A DNA stretch of 64,000 bases from Arion vulgaris (taxonomy: Eukaryota > Mollusca > Gastropoda > Stylommatophora > Arionidae), in assembly GCA_020796225.1 (NCBI GenBank), contig CM036758.1, positions 70,654,366 to 70,718,365 on the forward strand. The letters are read 5' to 3'. Shown piece by piece: positions 28,256 through 40,492 of this stretch. Position 1 is the stretch's first letter. Every line of letters begins with the position of its first letter. The notes under the pieces were generated by a model. The model was given only the letters and a program-made list of their open reading frames with translations. It was not told where the DNA came from and made no database searches. Made by a program: the position numbers and the translations under genes.

Positions 28256-28606
28256 ACAAACAACACATTTGATTTGATTAAATTTTAAAGTCTGGTAGTT
28301 TAGTAGCTATGAGATGAATTTGATCAATAATAGTTGGTGTTCAATTCCTGGTGCAGTCAGTTTTCCAGTTATCTTAGCTGAATATGGGTACCTGAACTTT
28401 CTGAGTTGGATTAAATTTGAAATTGTTCATGTAGCTTTTGTGGAAGTGAAGTGTTCTTCCGCTTATATTTTCAGCCAGATGAAAGTGACTGCACATCAAT
28501 AGTGGAGCCTTGGGTGCATAGACGTTGTTTGCATTCAGATTCCCAGTTTTTAAAAAAAAGCTGTTTTTAACAAAATAGTTGTCATTATACTTAACCTAAC
28601 AAACCT

Positions 28607-29275
28607 TTAAGGGGGGACTCTGGTCTTGAAACTTTTTTTGTTGCTTTGGTATTAATGTAGAATTTGTATAACAATTTTGAAAGATTGACTTAGAATAGCA
28701 GAAAAAAAATAAGTAAATAAAATAAAAGTCAACGCGTTGCCATGGAAACAATACAAAATGGCGCTAAGCACAAATTTCAAATCCTAAGGCTCTGAAGTTA
28801 ATGAATATAAATGAATTCTGTTTTCACTCTAAGGTGAGCAATTGTAATATCTACAAAATTACACATTTTTTTAGGATATATTAAATATTACATTTTTTAT
28901 GAATTTTGTGTAAACACACCCTCCAAAAACAGCTTTTTTTGACCAAATTTTGAGGAAATTTTACCCAAAAATTTATAAAAATTGAATATTTAATATATCC
29001 TAAAATCATGTGTAATATTTTAGATATTACAATTGCGCACCTTAGAGTGAAAACATAATTCATTTACATTCATTAGATTCAGAGCCTTAGGGATTTGAAA
29101 TTTTGTTTTTGGTGGCCATTTTGTATTGTTTCCATGGCAACACTTTGACATTTTTTTTAAAAATAATTTTTTCTACTATTCTAGATCATACTTTTCAAAA
29201 TGCTTATACAAATTTTATATTAATATGAAAACAACGAAAATAGATTCTTGATTTTCAAGACCGAATCCCCCTTAA
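28607..29275. mobile_element. 669-bp foldback element, copy 2
   Basis: Same family as 14780-15443: TTAAGGGGGGACTCTGGTCT at the left, ACCGAATCCCCCTTAA at the right, with ~300-bp inverted arms around a loop near 28915-28940. TTAA is intact on both sides. Intergenic. Confidence 0.9.
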
Positions 29276-29465
29276 TAACGCTTACTCATTAGATTGTTTA
29301 TTGCTTTTCTTGATTTGTTGAACAGTTTTGTTTCAATGATTAACATAAAACTTCAGTATTCAAAGTGTATATTAAATAATAGAATACTTTTATCATTTAA
29401 CAATTATCTTTAAAAACTAGTGTATTATTTGAGCAAACCATTACATTTTCAGGAATGATGTGTCC

Positions 29466-29711
29466 TCTTTTTCTTGCATTCATTCTTCACTACCAATTTT
29501 AATCACTCTTTGTGATATGTTTGATCTTTGCCAAGAATTGTATACGTTGCACATTGGTTTGGTAGGCCCCTAAACACATAGACTTCTACATGTTTGGGAC
29601 ACTTGCATCCGATTTCAGCCAAACCTCCTTAGTCACCTCTTACGACATGCGTGGCAGGTAACAGTGGTTCTATTCTTTACACCCCAAATTTGGGCCCGGT
29701 AACCACTCGGC
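29466..29711 (-). mobile_element. SINE-B copy, reverse
   Basis: Nearly full length, TTCTTGCATTCATTCTTCAC to GGTAACCACTCGG. GATGTG at 29457-29462 and 29712-29717 may be a short TSD. Confidence 0.85.
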
Positions 29712-30630
29712 GATGTGAGTGTGATGGTTGCTGTCTGTACTTGGGTATAGACATTTTGTAGTTTGAGCAAGCAAATATAAGTCTATACTATGAATTTGAC
29801 TGTCTGAATATGGGTATAAACATGTATTTTGGGCAAACAAATATGTCTACTATGAACTTCATTATTTCCATTTATTCATTCTTTAACCTTTATATTTTCT
29901 ATTGTTTAAAACATATAAACCTGCTGTTGTATAGGCTTCAAATGTTTGATAAAATCTTATGGTATGTGTTCATAATTTTTTCATTTCACAATAATATATG
30001 TCCAATTCTAATATAAACAATTCTGTGAATCGAGCATATTAATAATCTATGCCAACATAAATAAATGCCTCATACTTTCATATTATATTACACTATTGTT
30101 TCTCATGTTTGAACTTTTGTTTTTTAAATTGAGAATTATTCATTGTAAATGTAGTAGTGTAAACTTTAGCAAACAAGAAGATTCTACGCTCATCTCTTTC
30201 TTTTTTTTGGTTGAATATTTGTCAAATGAAATTGTATGTTAGTGTTGTATTTTTTTTCTCATTCCATAAGTACTTACATTTAACATAATTTGATTGTCTA
30301 CTTAAATGTCATTTTTTATCTATTATTTATTCTGTAGGGTTAATTTTTACTATTATTTTCATCATATGCCATAAATAGTTGTTAGAATCTGTGCTATTCT
30401 TGTGTAAGATGTTTTAATTTGACTGCATCAGTTGAGTTTCTTTGGTATTCAATGAATAATGTTTGTCCATTTCCTTCTTTGATGTATCTTCTTTGACTTG
30501 GAGTTAGATCTTATTGTTGAAGAGGGGTGATGGCAGCTGATTTATAATCTTTTTATTTGAACATCTCTCTGCTACGTCTCTCTTACCAGCTTATATAAGA
30601 GCTATATACTAACTATATCCTTATCTAGAT
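29712..30630. other. A/T-rich intergenic stretch, nothing recognised
   Basis: T-rich runs and short ORFs with no homology that I can name. Confidence 0.4.
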
Positions 30631-30880
30631 TCTTCTTCTAGCGTTTCATATCGACCACTTGTTAAACCACTCTTTGCGATTTGTATGTCTTCTGAGCCTA
30701 AGAGCGATTCTACGTTGTGCCAGTTATGCACCTATAAGTAGGCCAGCACATACAATTTCTGCTACGCTTTTTATTTACTAGGTAGCTTCCTAGGTTCCTA
30801 TCTCAGTCGCCTCTTACATGTCTCGTAGGTCACAGTGTTACTATTCTTTGCTTCCCTTGAGTCACGGCAACACACAGGCG
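30631..30880 (-). mobile_element. SINE-A copy, reverse
   Basis: TCTTCTTCTAGCGTTTCATA to CACGGCAACACACAGGCG; full length. Confidence 0.85.
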
Positions 30881-31359
30881 ATTGACTAAATAAAAGGCTA
30901 GACTGTGAAAGTAGGTCCTTTACAACCCACAGAGGCAGGTGGTGGGTGGAGTGTGAGATAATCCAGCAATTATTTCTGGCTTTAATCTCCATTATTGGAT
31001 GGCAGACAGATAATCGCAATTGTAGAGACAATGACTGATCTCTGACTAGCAGTCACTGACCAGAAGGAAAACAATGACAAATTACTTTCTTATAGGGGCC
31101 AAGAAATCCATGACAAACAAGAAAACTGAATGACTTCTGCTGACACTGCACATCTTGCACAGAATAGATAGTTTTTCAAGGCTGTCATGGAAGTCAAGTT
31201 CATGAAGGGACAAGCTACTTGATGATGAGATAAAAGAAAAAGACACTAATTACTGTGCAATAGTGCACTTACTTTGTAGACACATGGTTCCAGGTTTGAA
31301 ATCCCCAGTTTAAGTGGACTTTTTAAAGACAACAGTTCTTAGATCGATCCATCCTCATT

Positions 31360-31578
31360 TTGGTGAAAATCGTGGCATATTCCTTACAGAACTTTGTCAT
31401 CAACCACAGTAAACTAGTCGTCGATTTTCTAGGCACCACTTATACGTTCATTAGTTTGCCATTGCTTTCTGAATGGTGAGGTCTATTTTTACCATTCGTA
31501 AAAATCTATGATGAACAAATTTGCTAGCAAACTGCAGACTGCAGAGTTTGAACCAGGTAAGCTTGGCTTGTGATCAAG
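31360..31578 (-). mobile_element. SINE-E copy, reverse
   Basis: Matches 17926-18166 from GAAAATCGTGGCATATTCCT to the GTTTGAACCAGGTAAGC head. Confidence 0.75.
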
Positions 31579-31939
31579 AAATATTGAGATGAAGAATATA
31601 AGTGTTCTGCATGATGTTAACTTGCCATTGATTGACCAGACCATATGGACGTTTACTGAAAAAATCCATGATTAATGGAGCAGAATAGTATTCCAGCTGC
31701 TTCTCTCCATGATTAAATGAACACGTCATATATTATTGCAACACAGATCAGCATATTTACTCTGTAGCGTATTTACTCATTATTACTGGTATGATAGATT
31801 CTCCAATCTACAAAGCTAAAAATGGATGCACAGCCATTCTGATTTGGGAGAAAATTGTGAATGGTTGCTTGAATTACTGTTTCTCTGCTCAGTTGTTGAA
31901 TGGGATTTGAATGTATTTTCATTGTTGTGAGAATTTATG

Positions 31940-32145
31940 AGTTATAACACCAGCTAATGTGTTCACACAGCTCTTGCAAATTCTAGAGTTAAAACGCTCA
32001 TCACTGTATTCAGACAGCTCTCTCATGCGAATTCCATGTTTATAACACCAATAGCTTCATTCACATCACTCTCTGTGAATTCCAGGAATAAAACACTAAA
32101 GATTTTGCTCACATCATTCTGTTAATTTAAGGGTTAAAATACTGA
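31940..32145. repeat. ~60-bp degenerate minisatellite
   Basis: Four units share ACACCA...TTCACACAGCTCT, GCGAATTCCA and a GGTTAAAAC end. Confidence 0.65.
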
Positions 32146-32216
32146 CTAAAATTTAATTGAGAGCACTTTCTCAGACAGAATAATTTTTTTTAAAACAGCT
32201 TTGTGCTTAGGATAAC

Positions 32217-32454
32217 CCTTTTTTTCTTCTTTTTCCGATCCAGAAGCATTTGAGATTTTCAGCTCTTTGGCTCGGTGCCACGGACATTGTAACCCTTCGG
32301 TTTGGTGCCACGAACACCGTAACCCTTCGGTTCGGTGCCATGAACACCGTAAATCTGGGGGACCTGTGGCTTTTCTGCCAGCCCGCAGAATTGAACCCGC
32401 ACTCAGAGGGTTAGTCTCCGCAATGAGCAGCTACGAACACGCTGGGCAGGCGGC
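32217..32454 (-). mobile_element. SINE-H copy with 9-bp TSD
   Basis: Reverse-strand SINE-H whose body carries an internal tandem duplication of CGGTGCCATGAACACCGTAA-like 27-bp blocks. TAGGATAAC at 32208-32216 and 32455-32463. Confidence 0.88.
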
Positions 32455-32492
32455 TAGGATAACACTGCAGACCATACATACAGACTAAAACC

Positions 32493-32977
32493 TTAACCCT
32501 TAGAACCCGGGCTCCCTATATTTCGGGATTTAATGTAAGCGCTCCATACCCCGAGCTCCCGATATATTGGTCTGACCATATTTTTTCACTATTTTTCGGT
32601 ATTTAAAAATAAATTGTGTACAAATGAGACGTAAAACACAATCCATGTGTTCTACATCGTTTTATGAGATGACGGACGCTGTTGTGTGATTTTATTGTAC
32701 TGGTAAGGTAATTAGTTAAGTATTTAATCTTCATATCTTCATATACGGGAGTATTCGTAGCCACATATTAAATCAAATAAATTTTAAAGTTTAGTATTCT
32801 TCAAATATATAATAAGTAAGAATAACGGAGATGATGGGGTAAATCAATAACAAATTATAGAGCATTTAATTGTGCTAAATTATCGTATTTTAATATAACT
32901 CTGATGTGTACTGTTTTTGCCCAGGAGCTTCGGGAAGAGATTTTTAAGGTACAGGTGGTCAGGGTTCAAAGGGTTAA
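32493..32977. mobile_element. TTAA-flanked MITE-like element
   Basis: TTAACCCTTAGAACCC at the left and, on the other strand, TTAACCCTTTGAACCC at the right (15 of 16). TTAA on both sides, 485 bp, no ORF of note. End structure is piggyBac-like. Confidence 0.7.
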
Positions 32978-33151
32978 TGGTCGCTCTGTAAACTGTGTGG
33001 AAGCTGTCACTAGCTATGAAAAGTAAATTCAAATAACTGCATTTTAAAATCTGATGTGCTTGATTGAAAGGTACAAAATACAACCACTGTAAACCACATC
33101 ACAATGCAATTACACTCAATGTCTAAAATCATAAAGAGTATCTTTAAGTGG

Positions 33152-33350
33152 TTGTCCTGCCCAGCGTGTTCCTAGCGCGTTGGACTGCGGGTGACAAGCC
33201 CTCTGTGAGTGCGGGTTCAATTCCGCAGGCTGGCAGAAAAAGCCACAGATTCCCCAGATTTACGGTGTTTGTGGCACCGAAGGGTTACCATGTCCATGGC
33301 ACCGAGCTGAAAGCTCAAGTGCTTCTGGATCTAGGGGAAAAAAAAGTGTT
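33152..33350 (+). mobile_element. SINE-H copy, forward
   Basis: Cleanest head of the family: CAGCGTGTTCCTAGCGCGTT, then GTGCGGGTTCAATTCCGCAG, with an A-rich tail from 33343. Confidence 0.85.
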
Positions 33351-34002
33351 TATTCTTTTAAAAAAAACGAAAAGGAAGAAGACATTCACTTTTCCCATCT
33401 TTTCATGTTCTGAATATTTTCTTTTTTTTGGTGTCTTTTTACTTAACAAAATGATTATTAAATAAATGAATAGAAATGTGTGTGTGTTTGGATGTTTAAA
33501 TGACCACGCTGTCATCGTTGATGGTTTTCTCAACAATACAGCATTTCTCAACATATTTCATAAATATGTCAACTAAATATGCATATGAGCACTACTTTCA
33601 TTATACAGGTGGACAAACAATGTTGTAAATAATACATAATGGTTGTCTATGAAGACAGTATTTAACGTATTATTTATCCTTGATAAACTATCTTATTCTT
33701 TCTACATTTAATAAGTTAAACATAAATATTTTGTATTATTTTGGATTTTATAGTAACTGTCAAAAGTTATGCACTGGTGGTAATTGGATATGTGCTTTTA
33801 TGTTGTTTTTCCTGTTTCACCCCATACTCCCACTCCATGTTTAAATGTGCAAGGGGAAAACCCAGAAAGCATGAAGAGGTGACTGAAAATCCAAGTTGTT
33901 TTTTTTTTAGTTATTGACCTTTGTCTTAGTTGTGAGACACCAAGAATCATATGTCTATTTCTGCAAGTGATTCTTCTGTTTATTTATTCAATGTGAAATA
34001 TT
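33351..34002. other. Intergenic, nothing recognised
   Basis: A/T-rich, with a short TG run near 33478. No gene or repeat placed. Confidence 0.4.
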
Positions 34003-34010
34003 TGCAGACA

Positions 34011-34248
34011 GGAGGACCATCTGGCCGAATGGATTAGAGCATAGACTCCAATTCGATAGATCCTGGTTCAATCCCCAGTGAGACCAAAGAGTTTTTGTCT
34101 GGGACATTAAGACAAAATCTTTACCAGAACAGTTTCACTGTGATTGCACTAGCCACACAATTCTTCAGGTTCATGTCCCCCCTGTCCTACACTGCCCTAA
34201 AAAGCGGTATTTCACAGACAATAAAGACGGTTGTTGTTTTTTTAAATA
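34011..34248 (+). mobile_element. SINE-D copy, uninterrupted, 8-bp TSD
   Basis: ACCATCTGGCCGAATGGATT head, GGTTCAATCC B box, TTGCACTAGCCAC intact in the middle. TGCAGACA at 34003-34010 and 34249-34256. Confidence 0.88.
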
Positions 34249-34633
34249 TGCAGACATTGATTCAGTATAAAACTTTAATGCACACTTCCGCTGCCAGGTC
34301 GAGTGAGTATTTATAAGTCTTATTTTATTATTATGTTTTTTGCAGATTTGTTTCAGCTCCCTTAATTCAGTTTTTTTATTATTCTGTTAAGTGCTGGTTA
34401 TCTATAACTGTCTACTTTGCAAACCCAGAAATGCTTGTCTTTTTCTGTAGATAGAGGATATGCGTGCTGATGATTCCAGTGGGATGCTGGTTACACATCT
34501 ATCCTTGCAGAGACCCCTTCCTACTCATGCTATACTGATTCCAAATTTATTCAGTTTTCTTATCATATCCTCATTAATATCTGAGTTGTTTACCAAAATG
34601 TTGTTGTTGAATCATCAGGGTATGTTCCTAGTC

Positions 34634-34690
34634 TTCTTCTACACCCCTAGGGAAGCATAGATCCGCAACCACTTTTCCTTGATCTTTCTT
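34634..34690 (-). repeat. LINE 3'-end fragment
   Basis: CTTCTTCTACACCCCTAGGG and AGCATAGATCCGCAACCA match the 3' end at 21011 and 47885. Confidence 0.6.
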
Positions 34691-34716
34691 TACTGACCAT
34701 TTTCTTTTTGAATGTT

Positions 34717-34984
34717 CTTCTTCTTCCAACGCTTCATATCGACAACTTGTTAAACCACTCTGTGTGATTTGTATGTGATCTGATCCTAAGCCTAAGAGCG
34801 ATTGTACATTGTGCATGTTATTCGCCTACAAGTAGGACAGCACATCCTCTTTCTGTGGCACCTTTTATTTACTGTGGTAACTTCCCTAGATCCTACATCC
34901 GTCGCCTCTTACGACATGCCTTGTAGGTTGCAGTTGTACTATTCTTTGCTCCCCATGCGAGCCCCGACACCACACAGGCGTTTC
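34717..34984 (-). mobile_element. SINE-A copy with 8-bp TSD
   Basis: Reverse full-length copy. TGAATGTT at 34709-34716 and 34985-34992. Confidence 0.88.
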
Positions 34985-35224
34985 TGAATGTTAACCCAGA
35001 TATTTCCATTTATCTCTTTGTGGAGTTTATTAATTCTTGCTCCTTATTTTTAATGTGAAACATTTCGTGATCCACTATTTTTACTTACTTTACCTCTTCA
35101 TCATAATCAGTTCATCGTCTAAGGGCACATAATGCAAAGACACAAAAAATGTTCACTAACAGTAGTTTGGGCTTTTCTGTCTGTATTTCTATATCTGTTA
35201 GCTTTTTCAGTGTGCTGTCGCTGG

Positions 35225-35458
35225 AGGGGCGTCTGGCCAATTGGATTAGAGCGCTGCTACTATGCGAGAGACCTGTGTTCAATTCACAGCAAAGCCACAA
35301 ATTTTTTTCTGTTGTGGGTATAAATGAAAAATCTCAACCTGAAAAACTTCATGGCAACTGCACCAGCCATGCTGTCATTAAATTCCTCAGGCTCTTGTCC
35401 CATCTGTCCTACACTGCCCTAAAATGCGGTACTACAGGCAGTAACTACAGGGTTTTGT
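35225..35458 (+). mobile_element. SINE-D copy, uninterrupted, 9-bp TSD
   Basis: GCGTCTGGCCAATTGGATTA head, CTGCACCAGCCATGC intact. TGTCGCTGG at 35216-35224 and 35459-35467. Confidence 0.9.
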
Positions 35459-35639
35459 TGTCGCTGGCCATACACCCAACTAGTGATTCTATTCTTTACT
35501 ACCCCAGAAACCACAAGGATGACTTCCAGTTTAGCCTTCACTTAATATTTATTACTTTTATTGTATTCCAATTTGTCTTTAGATGTCTATATTTCTTCTT
35601 TGTTTTATTACTTGACAATATAATTTAATTATCTTGAAT

Positions 35640-36394
35640 TCTCCGAAAAGTGTTAATTCTTATTTTTCATGTTTGTTTATATGCTCTGATATAACCAACA
35701 AAAGACTCCTCCTTAGGTTAAAGGCGCGTGCCTCGCTAAAGAGACTTTAATAACCCTAGATTATCAAACAAACTATAACACATAACAAACTATACAATAT
35801 TATATTTGTGTCCGCAATTCATGTGGGGGAAGATGACAAACCCTGTACACATCTGCTTATTCTAGTATTTTGTTTGCATGTTTACGTAATCTGTTTACTC
35901 TGTTGTGATATGTTGTGAGAGCATTTTCAAATCAGAATGTAACGCATGTGTCATTATTGTCACCTGACAGCTGTGAACTGCTCATCGGTTGTGTTCACTA
36001 ATTTATACCAACATTTATTCACAGTATATTTTGTCTATTGTCTATAGAGAAAATATTTTGTTTCCAACAGAATGCAAGAAATTCATAGTTTGTCATAATC
36101 AACCAAGCATGACTATGAACATAGTTCATCAATCAATCATACATTGCTTTTTATTATTTATATATATATATCATTTTTTTTGCATTCCTGTTATCACCAT
36201 GGAAACCAAACTCAATGAACTAGAATAAACATTTATTCAAATAAGATGGGCGTGTGTGGGTGTGTCTTATGTTTTGGGGCGTTTTTTGTGTGTGCATACT
36301 TAACAAAGTTATTTGTCTTCTTCTTCTGTGTTCGCTCAAGTGTAGCTACTTATAATGAATCACTGTGGTTTGAGCTAATGATATGAGTGTAATT
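35640..36394. other. Intergenic, nothing recognised
   Basis: A/T-rich. A short segment near 35715-35750 (GGTTAAAGGCGCGTGCC) looks repeat-like but has no partner here. Confidence 0.35.
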
Positions 36395-36403
36395 ACATCT
36401 TAC

Positions 36404-36561
36404 TACTACACCTCTGAAGTCAGAGACGTCTTCCGTGAATGGCGAGGGATACTGATGATAGGGAAAGCAAGCCTTCACACAAAATTCAGCCAGAAGCACC
36501 ATACTGGACGCCCTGACTACACCTGAATTCATAGTGGGCGAACAAGAAGAAGAAGAAGAAG
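36404..36561 (+). mobile_element. SINE-M copy with 9-bp TSD
   Basis: CACCTCTGAAGTC ... TGAATTCATAGTGGGCGAAC and a (GAA)n tail. ACATCTTAC at 36395-36403 and 36562-36570. Second copy at 57680. Confidence 0.88.
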
Positions 36562-36589
36562 ACATCTTACGACTAGTTTACACAGTGGG

Positions 36590-36663
36590 CATTTGTGTCT
36601 TAACGGTAGTAAGCTCGAGCACAATTCAAGAATACCTGGTTCAAACCTTGCAACGGGCAGTTA
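36590..36663 (+). mobile_element. SINE-E head fragment
   Basis: TTAACGGTAGTAAGCTCGAG and CCTGGTTCAAACCTTGC; only the tRNA-like head remains. Confidence 0.6.
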
Positions 36664-37339
36664 CTCTAATCTGACTTATGGTCACATTGCATACATGACA
36701 GAAGTTAGATGTTGGAACTTGTACTTTGAAGTTCTGAAGTTATATATAGACTAGACAAGTTCTGTAGAAGACTATTGCTAACTATAAACTTCTTACAGAC
36801 AAGATGTAATGATGACATCCTGTTATTCTCGAAAGACAATGGATGTGGTTCCCAAGGGAGGATTTTGTAGTTTCTGCTTTCTCCTGGCATGTTTATGTCA
36901 GTGATTTGTCAAGTATGGGTTCTCTAGTTCATACACCAGTATTAAGAGATCTGTCCTTTGCAAGCTTTTCCCAGTCTTCTTATGTATTAACAAGTGTAAG
37001 TTATCCAGTTTCCTTATGTACCCCATATTTTAAACATGTTAGCTCTTCACTGCTGACGTGACATTCAAAGAGGCTCCAATTGTACCTGTGACTTACCCTT
37101 CCCCACAGGTTTAGACTATTAACAAAGATCCTAAATCATTACCAAGTGAACTGACCTGAAAACAAGTAACATTAGACATTGAGGTGCCTTGATAATGCTT
37201 AGGAATCCAGTAACCGCACAAGAGTAGACCGACTCTGTAATTCCCCATGCAGTTCAGCATGCTGAGAGGCCAGCATTGCACACTAAGCTGGGTGGAATAA
37301 CCTGGGCTTTTTGTAAAATCACGGATTTTATCTGGCAGT

Positions 37340-37480
37340 TAGGCCGACAATATCGAATGCGCCTGTCCTATATGCCTAGGAGCCTATGAACTGAGGAGTA
37401 ACGTGTTCTTGACACAAACCAAACATATCATAAAGAGTGATTAAACTGGTTGATAAAAAAGAAGGCAAACAAGCATCCGG
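37340..37480 (+). mobile_element. SINE-C relic
   Basis: CGAATGCGCCTGTCCTATAT to AAGAAGGCAAACAAGC. Pairs with 5825-5960. Confidence 0.55.
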
Positions 37481-37739
37481 CAGTCTGTGCACAGAATAGA
37501 AAAATCCTACAATGGTTTTTAGATCATATAGAAATGGTTGAGAAGCAATAGGATGGGACAATTTATTGGGCGCACCCAGAACAAGATCATATGTTAGCCC
37601 TGCATATTTGGGGAGCCCCATGAATATCTAGGAATGCACAGTTTAATGTTGTCTTTCTAACTATCTGGCTTTGAAGGGAGGGGGAGTTGAATCACTGGAA
37701 GTGATCAGAACAGAAAAGAAACTTCTGGGAAGAACCTGA

Positions 37740-39960
37740 TGTGCATGACACCATGTCAATTGAGATGTGGATGTGCACCGGGTCATCATCTATTTCAACG
37801 CTCATGTACATGCAATCTCCAATGTCTACTGTTCTCCAACATCTGCAGGAAACATCATCTTCCAAGACGACAGATACAATAAAACCTTAATAGCGGGGGA
37901 CATCAATTCACAATCCAAACATGGGAATACAAAAGATGGAACGGTAGAATAAACCTGCAACTCGTTCACTCTGATCCTACAACGGAATCCAAGTTCGGAA
38001 AACGCATTTCTACACAGGTCAACCGTTAATATTGGCAGTCACTTTATTGATGTTTTAGTTGGATGAACTAGGGATACGAAAGTTGAAGTTACTGGTGAAA
38101 CACATTTCACTGAAAAGGTCATACGAATACTCTCACAACTATTGCTAAGTTTGATGACTTCTGTGTTCATGTTACTAGACATACTAGATCACCAGACGTC
38201 GCCAGAACCAAGAGTACAATCTTCTAAGTTTAAAAGACAGCCTGGTAATGTTTTGACTTCTCTCCTCCACTCCCTGGTTATATGAGCAGCGCAATGATCA
38301 TATCACCCTGTTCATATCCCTACTTTTACGTGTGTCTGCCTCATCTCCCTCTGCGATCAACGCCAGCTACACTTCTATTCCTGCAAACAGGACGGTGCAC
38401 CTGAAGTCTTTGACGGTCCGCCACAATTTATGATATTGTTTGAAACAATCGATAGCTTGAGGAGCGTACTTTGGGTCAATGAGAATAATGCTTTAGGGTG
38501 ACGCCTCTTTTCAGTTTAGACTACGTGATTGTAAAATTGCTGTCGTCTCTGCCATAAAATCAGTTTTCTCATTATGTCAGTTCATTGAGCTCATAGTCAA
38601 AGCTTATATACACAGGGTCACCTTTGATGGACAAGTTGTCGAGGGTCGTCACAGACGGTGCTATCATGGGATAACCTTTCATCGCAGTTTATCTTTCAAG
38701 TTTCAGGTTGAACAAACGATACAAAGTTGCAAGCATGTTCTCGTGCCTCTCAAAGTTAGTATAGTCCGACATCCTCTAGCTCTAGCAGCGACTGTTTGTA
38801 CTTCCGTTCAAACTAGGTATGTCCGTGTTGGACTACGATCCTGACAGCTTCACAATGTCTCGATTATAATATGTAGGACTGAAACATGTTCAGAATGAAG
38901 GCATGCATATAGTCCTCGGCAAAACAAGGAATACTCCCATAGTGAAGATGAGATGTATATTGGCATTCTGTCATTACGTTCCCGTCATGCTATTGTTTAA
39001 ACCAAAGCATAAATTTCGCAGGACGTTACTGCGGATCAGAGATGCGCACAGCGCAAGGATACTAATGAACGACAATCAACTGTAGAATGTCGTGGATGGT
39101 CCAAACTGAAACAACAATCGACAAGGTTACCACAGCTGCGACCATACCAAAAGGGGAAAGTATCCCGATAGAAGAGAGCATGGCCAAATTTTACAATGTT
39201 TTATCATTAGGCTACTCTTAGAAAGGAATGTAGTGATTGGGAGTAATATTAAAACTGAACTCGCAACTAAGCAGATGATAGTAGATAGTGCAGGGGATGG
39301 TACCATTGTTTTACATACGAATATGGGTCTGTGCATCGTGGTGAGAAATCAGACTTTGGCTTTCTAAATAACGTGTAGGGTAGAATCGTTGCAGTGTGAA
39401 AATGGCAACACAGGACAACTACTTCAAGTATTTGGATTGGGTTGAGGCCTTTACTGTTGCCATCTAATGCTCAGTGGAGCCATTATTGTCTCCGACTCTC
39501 AGTCGATGCTTCGGGATGTTCAAAACGACATTTTGAGGTGGGAGTGGATGTTCTGTCAAGACTTCCAAAATCTAGGGACTGATGTGGCTCTACTGTGCTA
39601 GACATGCTGGTGTTCACGGCAGTGAGTGAGCAAACAAGCTTGCATCAATAGCACATACGTAAAGAAATTCAATATGGACATGAGGGGCATCATTTGTTGT
39701 CCTGGCGACCACCTGTTGGATGAAAACACCAACATTCTTATTGCATTTATCCAGTGATTTAAGGAGTTTGATCTTACACGTCGTAGAATCAGAACTGAAT
39801 GCAGGAGGGACAGAATGAGAAAATATTTGACCAGCAACCCATCAACAGTATGCATACCATTCGACATCTGCTGGGGAGGACGAACACTTATGGATCTCCC
39901 CGGAGTGCTATGATGCCAGTAACCAATAACTATTAAATAATATTAAATAATAAAATATCA
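37740..39960 (+). pseudogene. Heavily decayed LINE (endonuclease to RNase H)
   Basis: Early part reads NVYCSPT ... KTLIAGDINSQSKHGN, an APE-type endonuclease motif. Late part reads AIIVSDSQSMLRDVQNDILR, then HAGVHGSE and ANKLASIAHT (RNase H), then FKEFDLTRRRIRTECRRDRM and VCIPFDICWGRTLMDLPGVL. Many stops. The reverse transcriptase between them is barely readable. Its tail also occurs on the reverse strand at 49220-49400. Confidence 0.7.
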
Positions 39961-40492
39961 AATTACAGAGCAAACAATAGTAGGTCTTGTCCAATATTTA
40001 CTCTTGCACAAATAAACCTATTTCGCAAATGTCTGCAGGCGGTGTCAGTATGGAAACGTTTCATATCATTTCATTTGTCATTTTTATTTATGTTTCCCAT
40101 ATGGCGGCTTGTCCTTGTCGAGTTTATTGTAGGGCAGCTAATTATTGGGTATGTCAGCAATTTTGAAATGCAAACATGTCACCATGCACACTCAAAGAGC
40201 ATTGTGCAACACAATATTTCTCCCAACATTTTGGTATAATTCCCAAACCTGAACGCTGACATCGAAATATAGAAGAAAATTAGTCACGATAGAAATTAAG
40301 TGTCTACGCAGAATGTTAGGAGTATCAAGAAGAGATAATGATATTAGAAATAAAGACATTAGGAGGAAAAAGTGGGTACAACTTCATTACTGAACTTCAT
40401 CAAGATACAACAAATACAATGGTTCGGCCACATAAGCAGATTACCAACAGACAACGCGCCTTAAAACAAATAGCAATGGTACTCCGATACAG

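Noticed and set aside
33152..33230. Possible tRNA gene (A and B box with GGTTCAATTCC)
   Set aside because: It recurs with the same downstream body and tail at 1699 and 32217, and no acceptor stem closes. It is a SINE-H head. The same reasoning applies to the heads at 17792, 22890, 41423 and 55290.
34460..34660. 66-codon ORF starting MRADDSSGMLVTHLSLQRPL
   Set aside because: No recognisable family, no convincing exon borders at both ends, and it runs into a LINE 3' end.
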